A stretch of 64,000 bases of DNA from Trinickia soli (lineage in GTDB: Bacteria; Pseudomonadota; Gammaproteobacteria; Burkholderiales; Burkholderiaceae). A model generated the notes under the pieces. The model was not told the DNA's origin. It did no database searches and worked only from the letters and a program-made list of their open reading frames with translations. Of the stretch, positions 10,091 through 19,940 are shown piece after piece (the stretch's first letter is position 1; each line of letters begins with the position of its first letter). Position numbers and translations under genes: made by a program. The stretch is from the NCBI RefSeq assembly GCF_002879855.1, contig NZ_PNYB01000029.1, forward strand, positions 1 through 64,000, written 5' to 3'.

Positions 10091-13000
10091 ATGCTGAAGA
10101 CCTCGATAAGGAAGCGATACGCAACCGGACGTGGACGGGGGGGCGCGATGGGGCAGGGTCGCGTATCGCCATCGCCATGGAATAGCACCGAGCCGGTCCG
10201 CGAAGAGCTCTTCGGCGAAGAGCGGTTGGCGCAGCATGCGCGCAGCCTCGCCCGCGCTCAGGCAATTTCGCCGAAATCGTCCGCCGGACCGCCGCTTGCA
10301 ACGAGGCTGAAGGACAACGTGGACCACCTGTTGCACGCCTACGAAGCGACGATGGCCGCTGTCGCGCAGGATGAGGCGATTACGCCGGCAGCAGAGTGGC
10401 TGCTCGACAACTACTACGTGGTCGAAGAGCAGGTTCGGCAAATCCGCGACGACCTGCCGCCCAGCTACTACCGGCAACTGCCCAAATTGAGCGGCGGCCC
10501 GTTCGCCGGGTATCCGCGTGTGTTCGGAATCGCGTGGGCGTTCGTCGCCCATACCGACAGCCGCTTCGATCCGGACCTGCTGTGCCGGTTCGTCCAGGCC
10601 TACCAGACGGTGCAGCCGCTGACGATCGGCGAACTTTGGGCGGTGGCGATCACGCTGCGTATCGTCTTGATAGAGAATCTGCGGCGCCTCGCGGATCAGA
10701 TCACCGATGGGCGGACGGCGCGGCTCGACGCCGACGCGATGGCCGATCGCTTGCTCGGCGTCAGGGGGCAACCGCCAGAGCCCGTTGCGACGCTCGTTGA
10801 GCGCTACGGAAGCTCGGCGTTACGCGACACCTTCGCGGTTCAGTTACTGCAACGGCTGCACGACCAGGACCCGGAGGTGACGCCCGCGGTCACTTGGTTG
10901 CACGAGCGCCTCGCCCTCCAGGGCACCACGGCGGAGCGGATCGTGGCTGCCGTGCAGCAGCAGCAGGGCGCCGCCACGCTGACCGTGCGCAATGTGATCA
11001 CCAGCATGCGCCTGATTTCCGACGTCGACTGGACGCAAATGTTCGAGCGCATCAGCCCCGTCGACGAGATATTGCGTACGCATCCCGGTTTCGTGGAGAT
11101 GGATTTTGCGACCCGCAACCTGTATCGCGGCGCCATAGAGGCGCTGGCACGCGGCTCACGGGTGAGCGAGACTGATATCGCGCGCCGTGCCGTCGCCGCC
11201 GCCCAGGACGCAGCGCAGCAAGCGAATGCGGAGCGCTGCACGGGCCACGACACGGACGCGCCGACCGCCGCTACGGCGCCACGGCGCGCAATGGATCCCG
11301 GCTATTACCTGCTGGCTGACGGCCGCCGTGCGCTGGAGGCCGCGATCGGCTATCGCGCCCCGGTTGCGGTGTGGCTGCATCGTTTGACGCGCCGAGCGGG
11401 ACTCACCGGCTACGTCGGCCGTATTCTGTTGCTCTGCGCGCTGATGCTGGCTGGCGTGCTGGCGTTGCTGGCCGGTCTCGCACCTCACGCCGGCTGGTTG
11501 ATCGGGCTGGGCGCGGCCGGTCTGCTGCCCGCGATGGATGTGGCGGTGGCGATCGTCAACCGCGGCGTCATGCGCGACGTCGGAGCGAGCGTGCTTCCCG
11601 GTCTGGCGCTGCGCCACGGTATCCCGGCCTCCTTGCGCACCGTGGTGGCCGTGCCCACACTGCTGACAACGCCCGCCGCCGTGGCCGAACAAGTCGAGCG
11701 GTTGCAAATCCATCACCTGGCAAGCCCGAAGGGAGAGCTTTACTATGCGCTGCTTTCGGACTGGACCGATTCGCCGACTGCCCATGCCGATGGCGACGAC
11801 GAGGTGCTGGCGGCCGCGGCAGCCGGCATCGCCCGATTGAATCGCCTCTATCCTGGTGGACCGGATGGCGAGCGCTTTCTCCTGCTGCATCGCCGACGCA
11901 CGTGGAACGAAGCGGAGAAGCAATGGATGGGCTGGGAACGCAAGCGGGGCAAATTGCATGAGTTGAACCGATTGTTGCGTGGCGCGCTCGACACCTCGTT
12001 CATGCCCATCGACGGGCAGCCGCTCGCCGTGCCGTCCCAGGTGCGTTATGTGATCACGCTCGATGCCGACACCCGCTTGCCGCGAGACACCGTACGCCGG
12101 TTGATCGGAAAGATGGCTCATCCGCTCAATCGTCCCGTTTTCGACCGGGGAAGCCAGCGCATTGTCGACGGCTACGGGATACTGCAGCCACGCGTGACGC
12201 CGTCGCTGCCGGTCGGTCATGAGGGCTCGCTGTTCCAGCGCATCTCGTCGAGTCCGAGCGGGATCGATCCTTATGTCGCTGCCGTATCGGATGTCTATCA
12301 GGACCTCTTCGACGAGGGGTCGTACGCCGGCAAGGGGATTTACGATATCGATGCTTTCGAGACCGCGCTGGCCGGGCGAGTGCCCGAGAACACGATGCTC
12401 AGTCACGATCTGTTCGAAGGTATTTTTGCTCGCGCCGGCCTCGCATCCGATATTGAAGTCGTCGAGGCGTTTCCAGCCCGTTACGACGTGTGCGCGGCCC
12501 GCCAGCATCGCTGGGCGCGCGGCGACTGGCAACTTCTTCCCTGGCTGACTGCGACGCACCGGCGCACCGATCTGGCGCTGGACGCAACGGGCCGCTGGAA
12601 GATGCTGGATAACCTGCGCCGGACGTTGACGGCGCCCGCGGCGTTTGTCGCACTGCTGGCCGGTTGGACACTGCCGTTGCCGGTCGCGCTGGTTTGGACG
12701 GCCTTCGTGGTGGCGACAATCGCATTGCCGGTGCTGCTGCCCACGCTGAGCGCGCTGGTGCCGCGCTGGCAACGTGCGCATGTGAAAATGACGGTGCGCA
12801 GCTTGCTCATCGTCTGGCTGGCCGATCTGCGGCTCGCGCTCGCGCGGCTTGGATTGTCGCTCGTCTTTCTCCCGCAGCAGGCGTGGTCGATGACCGACGC
12901 GATAGCCCGGACGCTGTTCCGCGTGCTGCTCAGTCACCGGCACCTGCTCGAATGGACAACCGCGGCCGAGGCGAGTGCGCGTGGCCGGCTCACGCTTGCC

Positions 13001-16000
13001 GCCACATTCGTGCGGATGCGTGCGGGCCTTGTGCTCACCCTCTTTGGCATGGCGGTGAGCGCATGGGCGGTGTGGCGATTCGGCAACCACGGTGCATGGG
13101 CTGGCGTTCCGTTCGCGGTTGCCTGGTTTGCGTCGCCTGCCCTCGCATATTGGTCGAGCCTTGCGCCGCGACCGGCGGGCGATCTCGTCGTGTCCCCCGG
13201 CGACGCGCGGCAACTGAGACTTCATGCGCGCCGGACGTGGCGCTATTTCGAGACCTTCGTCACCGCCGCCGACCAGATGTTGCCGCCGGACAATTTCCAG
13301 GAAGATCCACGGCCGGTCCTAGCACATCGTACGTCGCCGACCAACCTCGGGCTCTACTTGCTCGCCATTGTCAGCGCTCGGGAGTTCGGCTGGCTCGGCA
13401 CGCTGGACGCCATCGCGCGGCTGGAAGCGACGCTCGCCACGATGCAGCGCATGCCGCGCTGCCGCGGTCACTTCTACAACTGGTACGACACCCAGGATCT
13501 GCGGCCGCTGGAACCTAGGTACGTGTCCTCGGTCGACAGCGGCAATCTGGCCGGGCATCTGATCGCCGTGGGCAATGCCTGCCGCGCGTGGGCGGCACAA
13601 TCTGCCGACGCAGGCCGATGGGTAGCGTTCGAGGGCATCCGCGACAGCCTTGCCTTGTTGTGCGAAGCCGTGCGCGAGAGTGGGGGGGAGCGCACACGGG
13701 CGCCACTCTACGGCGAGTTCGATCAGGCCGTGGCGGCGCTGCAGGCAGCGCTCGCAGACGAGCGTCCGGCCGGGCCGGCCACGGACGGCAGCGCGCCGGC
13801 ATGGCCTGCGATCATGGCGCTCACTGCCACGGTGGTCGATATCGTGCGCGCCCTGGCTGATGAAATGCGCCGCGATCAGGATGGCCGGCGCGAGGATGTG
13901 CTGTTCTGGGGCGCCGCGCTCGAGCTTGCGGTTCAAAGTCACTGCCGCGATAGCGCCAGCGCGTCGGACAGATCGGCCGCGCGGCTCGCGCGCTTGACGG
14001 CACTGACCGATACCGCGCTCAAAATGGCAGATGCGATGGAGTTCGGCTTCCTGCTGGACCCGGCGCGCAATCTGTTGTCGATCGGCTATGCGGTTACCGA
14101 GGGGCGACTGGATCCGAACAGCTACGACCTGCTGGCGTCGGAGGCGCGGCTGGCGAGCTTCATCGCCATCGCCAAAGGCGATATTCCCGCGCGTCACTGG
14201 TTCCGGCTGGGACGCGTCGCGACACCAGTGGCGGGCGGCGCTGCGCTGGTCTCGTGGTCGGGCTCGATGTTCGAATACCTGATGCCGTCGCTGGTGATGC
14301 GCGCGCCGGCGAGCAGCCTGATTGCACGGACCAACAGCCTGGTCGTGCGCAAGCAGATCAGTTATGGCGCTACGCTGGGCTTGCCGTGGGGGATCTCCGA
14401 ATCCGCCTACAACGCGCGCGATCTCGAATTGACGTATCAATACTCGAGTTTTGGCATCCCCGACCTCGGGCTACAACGCGGTCTTGGCTATAACGCGGTC
14501 ATCGCGCCCTATGCGACCGCGCTTGCCGCGATGGTCGCGCCGTCGGCGGCCGCGCGCAACTTCGAACGCCTGGGCTCGGCGGGCGCAGGCGGGCGCTTCG
14601 GCTTCTACGAGGCGCTCGACTATACGCCCGCGCGTGTGCCCGAGGGCCAGCAGGTGGCCGTGGTGCGTGCTTTCATGGCGCATCATCAGGGCATGTCGAT
14701 CGCCTCGATCGCCAATGCACTGCTGGGCGGGCGCATCCGCACCTTCTTCCATGCGGAGCCCGCCATCCAGGCGACCGAACTGCTGTTGCAGGAACGCACG
14801 CCGGGCAGGGTGGCCGTCGCCCATCTGCGTGTCGACGAGAACCGAAATGCCGGCCGGTTGCGCGATGCGGAGCCGGCAGTCGCCCGGCGCCTGCTCTCGG
14901 CGAACGATCCCACGCCCGCGACCCACTTGCTCTCCAACGGCCGCTACGCCGTGATGCTGACGGCGGCCGGCTCGGGGTACAGCCGCTGGAACGATCTGGC
15001 CGTCACCCGTTGGCGCGAGGATGCGACGCGCGACGACTGGGGCAGCTACCTGTATCTGCGCGACGTCGAGAGCGGCGAGTTCTGGTCAGCCACATGGCAG
15101 CCCACCGGGGTAGCGCCGGACAGCTACGAGGTGACCTTCGCGGAAGACCGTGCGGAGTTCGTCCGGCGCGACGGCACGCTGACCACCTCGCTCGATGTGT
15201 TGGTATCCGCCGAAGACGACGCGGAAGTGCGACGGATAACCGTGGCCAATACCGGCGCGCGCGCGCGTACCATCGAACTCACGTCCTACGCGGAGATCGT
15301 ACTCGCACCGCCGGCCGCCGATCAGGCGCACCCGGCGTTCTCCAAGCTGTTCATCGAGACTGAGTATTTGCCTGAATCAGGCGTCATTCTGGCGACGCGG
15401 CGACGTCGCGAACCGGACGAGCCCGAGGTCTGGGCCGCACATCTTGCGGTGCTCGAAGGCGATGCTGTAGGGCTCATCGAAGTCGAAACGGATCGCGCCC
15501 GCTTTATCGGGCGAGGAAGGGGCGTCCGCTCGCCACTGGGGCTCGTTGCCGAGGGGCCCCTCGGCAACTCTGCGGGCGTGGTGCTCGACGCTGCGTTCGC
15601 GATGCGGCAGCGTTTCTGCGTCCAGCCGGGCGCGACCGCGAGCATCGCTTTCTGGACCATCGTCGCCGAGTCGCGCGCGAAACTGCTTGACCTGGTGGAC
15701 AAACATCGCGACGGCGCATCGTTCGCGCGTGCGGCGATGCTCGCCTGGACTCAGGCGCAAGTGCAGTTGCGCCACAACGGCGTGAGCCTCGATGAGGCCA
15801 GCCAGTTCCAGAGGATCGCTGGCTCCATTCTGTATAGCGACCCCTCGAAGCGGCCGAGTTCGGCTGCCCTGCTGCGCGGCATGGCGGCGGCGGCGGCGGC
15901 GGGTGGCGTGGGCGCCGCGCCGCTATGGGCGCATGGCGTGTCGGGCGATCTGCCGATCCTGTTGGTGCGAATCGATGACATTGAGCAGATGGCACTGGTG

Positions 16001-18883
16001 CAGCAACTCATTCACGCCCACGAGTACTGGCGCATGAAGCGGCTTGCGGTGGATCTGGTCATCGTCAACGAGCGCGCGCCGTCATACGTGCAGGATTTGC
16101 AGGTCGCGCTCGAAACGCTGGTGCGCTCGGGACCGTCGAGGCAGCAGCCCGGAGGTGCCGCGCGCGGCGACATCTTCGTGTTGCGTGCGGACCTGATGTC
16201 GAGCGACGCGCGCGCGCTCTTTCCCGTTGCCGCGCGCGTGGTGCTGGCGGCGCGCAACGGCCGTTTGCTGGATCAGTTGCAGCGGCTGGCAAGCCCTAAC
16301 CCCATTGCGCCCCCCATCCAGCCGCGCGTCAGGCGCCCGCCTTCGCCGCCGCCTGTACCCGGGCCCGCCGCGAGCATTCAGCCCGGCGCCGGACTTGAAT
16401 GCTTCAATGGCCTCGGCGGCTTCGCGAACGACGGCCGGGAGTATGTAACGATCCTCGGGCCCGGCCAATGCACGCCGATGCCATGGGTCAACGTCATCGC
16501 CAATCCTGCATGCGGCTTTCTGGTGTCGGCCGAGGGTAGCGGCTACACGTGGGTATCGAACAGCCGTGAGCATCAACTGACACCGTGGTCGAACGATCCT
16601 GTCAGCGACCCACCCGCGGAAGCGTTTTATGTTCGCGACGACGACACGGGCGCGCTGTGGGGGCCCCAAGCGAGCCCCGTGCGCGACAATGCCCCAGGCG
16701 CTGCGCCCTACATTGCCCGTCACGGCCAGGGCTACAGCCGCTTTACACATACCGCTGAAGAGGTTGCGCTCGAGCTGGTGCAATTCGTGCCGCTCGACGA
16801 CCCGCTCAAAGTTTCTCGTCTGACGCTGCACAACCTGTCGAACCGAAGGCGCAGGCTTTCGGTGACGGCCTACGCCGAATGGGCGCTCGGTGCGTCGCGC
16901 AGCATTGCCGCACCGCACACCATCAGCGAGATCGACCCGGTGACGGGGGCAATGTTTGCTCGCAATGGATGGAGCCAGGCTTATCGCAGCCGCGTCGCCT
17001 TCGCGGATCTGGGTGGCCGGCAGACCGCGTGGAGCGCCGACAGGCGCGAATTCATCGGCCGAAACGGCACGTTGAGTGATCCTGCCGCGCTTGCCGCCGG
17101 CGCCGATGCCTTACCGCTGTCCGGAAAGGTGGGGGCGGCCCTTGATCCGTGCGCGGCCTTGCAAGCCTCGATCGAACTGGAGCCCGGCGGCATCGCGCAG
17201 GTGTTGTTTCTGTTGGGCGAAGCGGACGCCCCCGAGGCCGCACGGCAATTGATCGCACGCTATCGCGAAGCCGACCTCGACGCGGTGCTCGCCGACGTGA
17301 CCGCGTTCTGGGATGAGACGCTGGGGACTATTCAGGTGGCCACGCCGGATCGGACGATGGATCTGATGCTCAACCGGTGGCTGTTATACCAGACGCTTGT
17401 CTGCCGCATCTGGGCGCGCGCGGGCTTTTATCAGGCGAGTGGTGCATATGGCTTTCGCGATCAGTTGCAAGACGGCATGGCACTCGCCATCGCGCGCCCG
17501 GCCCTGACCCGCGAGCACCTGCTGAGAGCGGCGGCGCGGCAGTTTCCAGAGGGCGACGTGCAGCACTGGTGGCTGCCACAAGACGGTGCTGGCGTGCGCA
17601 CGCGCATTTCGGACGACCGCGCGTGGCTCGCCTATACGGTGGCGCAATATGTCGATGTGACCGGCGACCTGGCGATTCTCGACGTGGCCCTGCCGTTTAT
17701 CGAAGGCCGGCCGCTCGCCGCCGGCGAGCGAGACGCCTACTTTGTGCCCACCGTTTCAGAGATCAGCGTGTCGCTCTACGAGCATTGCGTGCGAGCGCTG
17801 GAGCAAAGCCTTGGTCTGTTCGGCGTACACGACTTGCCGTTGATGGGTACGGGCGATTGGAACGATGGCATGAATCGGGTCGGCGAGGCGGGGCGCGGCG
17901 AGAGTGTATGGCTTGGCTGGTTTCTGTACGCGGTGCTGTCGGCGTTCGCGCCGCTCGCGCGTATGCGTGGCGATGGCGAACGGGCGGACCGTTGGATCGA
18001 GCGCGCGCAAGCATTGCGCGACGCACTCGAGAGTGCCGCATGGGACGGCGAATGGTACCGTCGCGGTTACTTCGACGACGGCACGCCCTTGGGGGCGGCC
18101 AGCAACGGCGAATGCACGATTGACTCCATTGCTCAGTCATGGAGCGTGCTATCAGGTGCGGCAAGCGCCGCGCGGGCCGAACGTGCGATGGCCGCGCTGG
18201 ATAGCCGGCTGATTCGCCGCGACGACGCCTTGGCGTTGCTCTTCACGCCGCCGTTCGATCGCTCGACGCTTGATCCGGGATATATCAAAGGCTATCCGCC
18301 AGGCATTCGGGAGAACGGCGGCCAATACACGCATGCCGCCGTGTGGTCGGTGCTGGCCTTCGCGCAGATGGGCGACGGCGATCGCGCCGCGGAATTGTTC
18401 GCGCTGCTCAACCCGGTCAATCGCAGTCGTACGCGAAGCGGGGAGAGCCGCTACAAGGTCGAGCCGTACGTTGTCGCCGCCGACGTTTATTCGGTATCGC
18501 CGCACGTGGGGCGCGGCGGATGGACCTGGTACACGGGCTCGGCGGGATGGCTGTATCGGGCCGGCATCGAGGGGCTGCTCGGCATCTGCAAGCATGGCAA
18601 GGAACTGTCGATCCAACCGTGTGTGCCGAAGAGCTGGTCAGGCTTCAATGCCGTGTTTGGCCACGGCGCCGCGCGATACGACATCACGGTGCGCAATCCG
18701 CAAGGCGTTAGCCGAGGCGTGAGCAGCATGGTCGTGGACGGCATCGTGCTCGAACCGGGCAAGACGACGGTGCAATTGGTGGACGACGGTGAACGCCATA
18801 GTGTGATCGTGACCCTCGGCGCGGAGATCGCGCCATGGCCGGTGGCATCGTCCGGCGATCCCACTGGCGAGGCGCGTACATGA
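10091..18883 (+). CDS. ndvB: Cyclic beta-1,2-glucan synthase (NdvB/Cgs-like)
   Basis: 2930 residues, close to the roughly 2800-2900 of Brucella Cgs and rhizobial NdvB. Family role: an inner-membrane protein that builds a beta-1,2-glucan from UDP-glucose, cyclises it and sets its length by phosphorolysis. Membrane segments lie near residues 440-480, 850-890 and 975-1000. The glycosyltransferase 84 part between them has LDADTRLPRDT (about 657) and RQHRWARGDW (about 802). The C-terminal GH94 phosphorylase part has MGTGDWNDGMNRVGEAGRGE (about 2585) and GRGGWTWYTGSAGW. The start may be ATG 10091 or ATG 10148; both lack a strong ribosome binding site. The product could be osmoprotectant periplasmic glucan. 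The terminal segment is complete. Confidence 0.92.
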   Translation: MLKTSIRKRYATGRGRGGAMGQGRVSPSPWNSTEPVREELFGEERLAQHARSLARAQAISPKSSAGPPLATRLKDNVDHLLHAYEATMAAVAQDEAITPAAEWLLDNYYVVEEQVRQIRDDLPPSYYRQLPKLSGGPFAGYPRVFGIAWAFVAHTDSRFDPDLLCRFVQAYQTVQPLTIGELWAVAITLRIVLIENLRRLADQITDGRTARLDADAMADRLLGVRGQPPEPVATLVERYGSSALRDTFAVQLLQRLHDQDPEVTPAVTWLHERLALQGTTAERIVAAVQQQQGAATLTVRNVITSMRLISDVDWTQMFERISPVDEILRTHPGFVEMDFATRNLYRGAIEALARGSRVSETDIARRAVAAAQDAAQQANAERCTGHDTDAPTAATAPRRAMDPGYYLLADGRRALEAAIGYRAPVAVWLHRLTRRAGLTGYVGRILLLCALMLAGVLALLAGLAPHAGWLIGLGAAGLLPAMDVAVAIVNRGVMRDVGASVLPGLALRHGIPASLRTVVAVPTLLTTPAAVAEQVERLQIHHLASPKGELYYALLSDWTDSPTAHADGDDEVLAAAAAGIARLNRLYPGGPDGERFLLLHRRRTWNEAEKQWMGWERKRGKLHELNRLLRGALDTSFMPIDGQPLAVPSQVRYVITLDADTRLPRDTVRRLIGKMAHPLNRPVFDRGSQRIVDGYGILQPRVTPSLPVGHEGSLFQRISSSPSGIDPYVAAVSDVYQDLFDEGSYAGKGIYDIDAFETALAGRVPENTMLSHDLFEGIFARAGLASDIEVVEAFPARYDVCAARQHRWARGDWQLLPWLTATHRRTDLALDATGRWKMLDNLRRTLTAPAAFVALLAGWTLPLPVALVWTAFVVATIALPVLLPTLSALVPRWQRAHVKMTVRSLLIVWLADLRLALARLGLSLVFLPQQAWSMTDAIARTLFRVLLSHRHLLEWTTAAEASARGRLTLAATFVRMRAGLVLTLFGMAVSAWAVWRFGNHGAWAGVPFAVAWFASPALAYWSSLAPRPAGDLVVSPGDARQLRLHARRTWRYFETFVTAADQMLPPDNFQEDPRPVLAHRTSPTNLGLYLLAIVSAREFGWLGTLDAIARLEATLATMQRMPRCRGHFYNWYDTQDLRPLEPRYVSSVDSGNLAGHLIAVGNACRAWAAQSADAGRWVAFEGIRDSLALLCEAVRESGGERTRAPLYGEFDQAVAALQAALADERPAGPATDGSAPAWPAIMALTATVVDIVRALADEMRRDQDGRREDVLFWGAALELAVQSHCRDSASASDRSAARLARLTALTDTALKMADAMEFGFLLDPARNLLSIGYAVTEGRLDPNSYDLLASEARLASFIAIAKGDIPARHWFRLGRVATPVAGGAALVSWSGSMFEYLMPSLVMRAPASSLIARTNSLVVRKQISYGATLGLPWGISESAYNARDLELTYQYSSFGIPDLGLQRGLGYNAVIAPYATALAAMVAPSAAARNFERLGSAGAGGRFGFYEALDYTPARVPEGQQVAVVRAFMAHHQGMSIASIANALLGGRIRTFFHAEPAIQATELLLQERTPGRVAVAHLRVDENRNAGRLRDAEPAVARRLLSANDPTPATHLLSNGRYAVMLTAAGSGYSRWNDLAVTRWREDATRDDWGSYLYLRDVESGEFWSATWQPTGVAPDSYEVTFAEDRAEFVRRDGTLTTSLDVLVSAEDDAEVRRITVANTGARARTIELTSYAEIVLAPPAADQAHPAFSKLFIETEYLPESGVILATRRRREPDEPEVWAAHLAVLEGDAVGLIEVETDRARFIGRGRGVRSPLGLVAEGPLGNSAGVVLDAAFAMRQRFCVQPGATASIAFWTIVAESRAKLLDLVDKHRDGASFARAAMLAWTQAQVQLRHNGVSLDEASQFQRIAGSILYSDPSKRPSSAALLRGMAAAAAAGGVGAAPLWAHGVSGDLPILLVRIDDIEQMALVQQLIHAHEYWRMKRLAVDLVIVNERAPSYVQDLQVALETLVRSGPSRQQPGGAARGDIFVLRADLMSSDARALFPVAARVVLAARNGRLLDQLQRLASPNPIAPPIQPRVRRPPSPPPVPGPAASIQPGAGLECFNGLGGFANDGREYVTILGPGQCTPMPWVNVIANPACGFLVSAEGSGYTWVSNSREHQLTPWSNDPVSDPPAEAFYVRDDDTGALWGPQASPVRDNAPGAAPYIARHGQGYSRFTHTAEEVALELVQFVPLDDPLKVSRLTLHNLSNRRRRLSVTAYAEWALGASRSIAAPHTISEIDPVTGAMFARNGWSQAYRSRVAFADLGGRQTAWSADRREFIGRNGTLSDPAALAAGADALPLSGKVGAALDPCAALQASIELEPGGIAQVLFLLGEADAPEAARQLIARYREADLDAVLADVTAFWDETLGTIQVATPDRTMDLMLNRWLLYQTLVCRIWARAGFYQASGAYGFRDQLQDGMALAIARPALTREHLLRAAARQFPEGDVQHWWLPQDGAGVRTRISDDRAWLAYTVAQYVDVTGDLAILDVALPFIEGRPLAAGERDAYFVPTVSEISVSLYEHCVRALEQSLGLFGVHDLPLMGTGDWNDGMNRVGEAGRGESVWLGWFLYAVLSAFAPLARMRGDGERADRWIERAQALRDALESAAWDGEWYRRGYFDDGTPLGAASNGECTIDSIAQSWSVLSGAASAARAERAMAALDSRLIRRDDALALLFTPPFDRSTLDPGYIKGYPPGIRENGGQYTHAAVWSVLAFAQMGDGDRAAELFALLNPVNRSRTRSGESRYKVEPYVVAADVYSVSPHVGRGGWTWYTGSAGWLYRAGIEGLLGICKHGKELSIQPCVPKSWSGFNAVFGHGAARYDITVRNPQGVSRGVSSMVVDGIVLEPGKTTVQLVDDGERHSVIVTLGAEIAPWPVASSGDPTGEART

Positions 18884-18975
18884 ACCCGGGCAATGCCTTC
18901 GAGGATCGCCTGGTTGCTTGCCCGCGACCTGCTGTGCGGCGCCGGCACGCAACCGGAGTGAGGCACGAGCGTCGG

Positions 18976-19155
18976 TTATCTCGCCCGACCGTCGGGAGGC
19001 GAATAACGCCACTTGCTCGCATTCGAATCGATGCTGGCATCCTGGTGGACGCGCTTTTCGGCGCGTTCGACGTCGGCGCGAGCCAGATCGTCCCGGTGCT
19101 TTTGCCGCGTCGCTTGATCGCGTCGATCAAGTGAGGTGCTTACAGAATATTTCAT
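18976..19155 (-). CDS. Small basic hypothetical protein (59 aa)
   Basis: ATG 19155 is preceded by AGGAGTGATCC, a strong ribosome binding site. It encodes a very hydrophilic 59-residue protein starting MKYSVSTSLDRRDQ, then Arg/Asp/Ala-rich (DDLARADVERAEKRVHQD), ending SPPDGRAR. No cysteine or membrane segment; likely helical. It lies convergent to the glucan synthase, whose stop is 92 bp away. No family recognised. Confidence 0.6.
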   Translation of the reverse strand: MKYSVSTSLDRRDQATRQKHRDDLARADVERAEKRVHQDASIDSNASKWRYSPPDGRAR

Positions 19156-19552
19156 GGATCACTCCTAAGTGGTGCGCACTGCGCAGCAAAGTGCCGTGCG
19201 GAACCGGATGCGGCGGGCAGATCAGATCGCAGGAGGGGCACGGTGGCCGTCCACGATGTCTTTGCCGAATTGAATCGTCAGCTTGAGTGAGAGCGCCGCC
19301 GTGTGCGGATCGCCATTCAGGAAGATGATCGAGTAGCGCGGCGCCGTCGCAGAGGTCGCCGGATTTGCTCCTGCCAGGGCAACTGTGGGCGTCGAAGGGT
19401 TCGAGTGCGCCGATGCCTTGACATAAACTGGCAGGTGTTCGCAGTGTGCGCGCTTAATGTCGGTGGCGCAAGCAAAAACATCCGAGCAGAAGCATCGGAC
19501 GATTGAGCATACGTTTGTAGTGTACGACCATCCATAGACACATGAGGAAATG
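19156..19552. other. Intergenic region upstream of the 59-aa gene
   Basis: About 400 bases holding the start-less frame described for 19222-19470 and the presumed promoters of the divergent genes at 19155 (minus) and 19553 (plus). No clear -35/-10 pair or palindrome is seen. Confidence 0.4.
19222..19470 (-). pseudogene. Start-less coding-like frame (possible remnant or undetected small gene)
   Basis: A minus-strand frame ending at the TGA 19224-19222 reads coherent protein near its end, for example RYSIIFLNGDPHTAALSLKL followed by TIQFGKDIVDG, with good codon use. It stays open back to about 19500 but has no ATG, GTG or TTG; only CTG codons are available. It sits 66 bp upstream of the 59-residue gene on the same strand. 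It may be a decayed gene or one with a non-standard start or a frameshift. Family unknown. Confidence 0.35.
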
Positions 19553-19870
19553 ATGAAAACCCAATCTACCCGGTGGTTTCCGCTCGACCAATATGCGCCT
19601 GTGCGCGACGGATGGTATGAGGTTCAACTCGTGAGCGGGGACACAGCATTTGCGAAGTTCAGCGATGGCGAATGGACCGAAAAGCCCATGCTCGCCTTTC
19701 ATCGTTGGCGAGGCTTGCGCGCCGACCCTTCCAAGTCGGGCGAACTCGAGACCATTGCCGGGGATGCCATCGCGGCGGAAGGTGTCCGAGACGCGTGGGA
19801 TGCGTTCTTTCCCGGAGTAGGGGACGAGCGGCACAAACCCAGAGCCGCCGGACACGGCAACGACAATTGA
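19553..19870 (+). CDS. Hypothetical protein (105 aa)
   Basis: 105 residues starting MKTQSTRWFPLDQYAPVRDG. Two adjacent ATGs exist (19550, 19553); the second is better spaced from GAGGAAA at 19544-19550. It is soluble, with a WYEVQLVSGDTAFAKFSDGEW segment resembling a small beta domain and a charged tail. No family is assigned with confidence. It converges on the antiporter gene. Confidence 0.65.
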   Translation: MKTQSTRWFPLDQYAPVRDGWYEVQLVSGDTAFAKFSDGEWTEKPMLAFHRWRGLRADPSKSGELETIAGDAIAAEGVRDAWDAFFPGVGDERHKPRAAGHGNDN

Positions 19871-19940
19871 CGCAGGGACGTACGTTGTCGTCCCGCTGTT
19901 GTGGGTTTCCCGGCCGGGTTGCCTGCCGCCGTTGCCGGTC

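Noticed and set aside
11156..13225. 689-codon minus-strand frame inside the glucan synthase
   Set aside because: Arg/Gln/His-rich translation without motifs; the plus frame is a continuous recognised protein.
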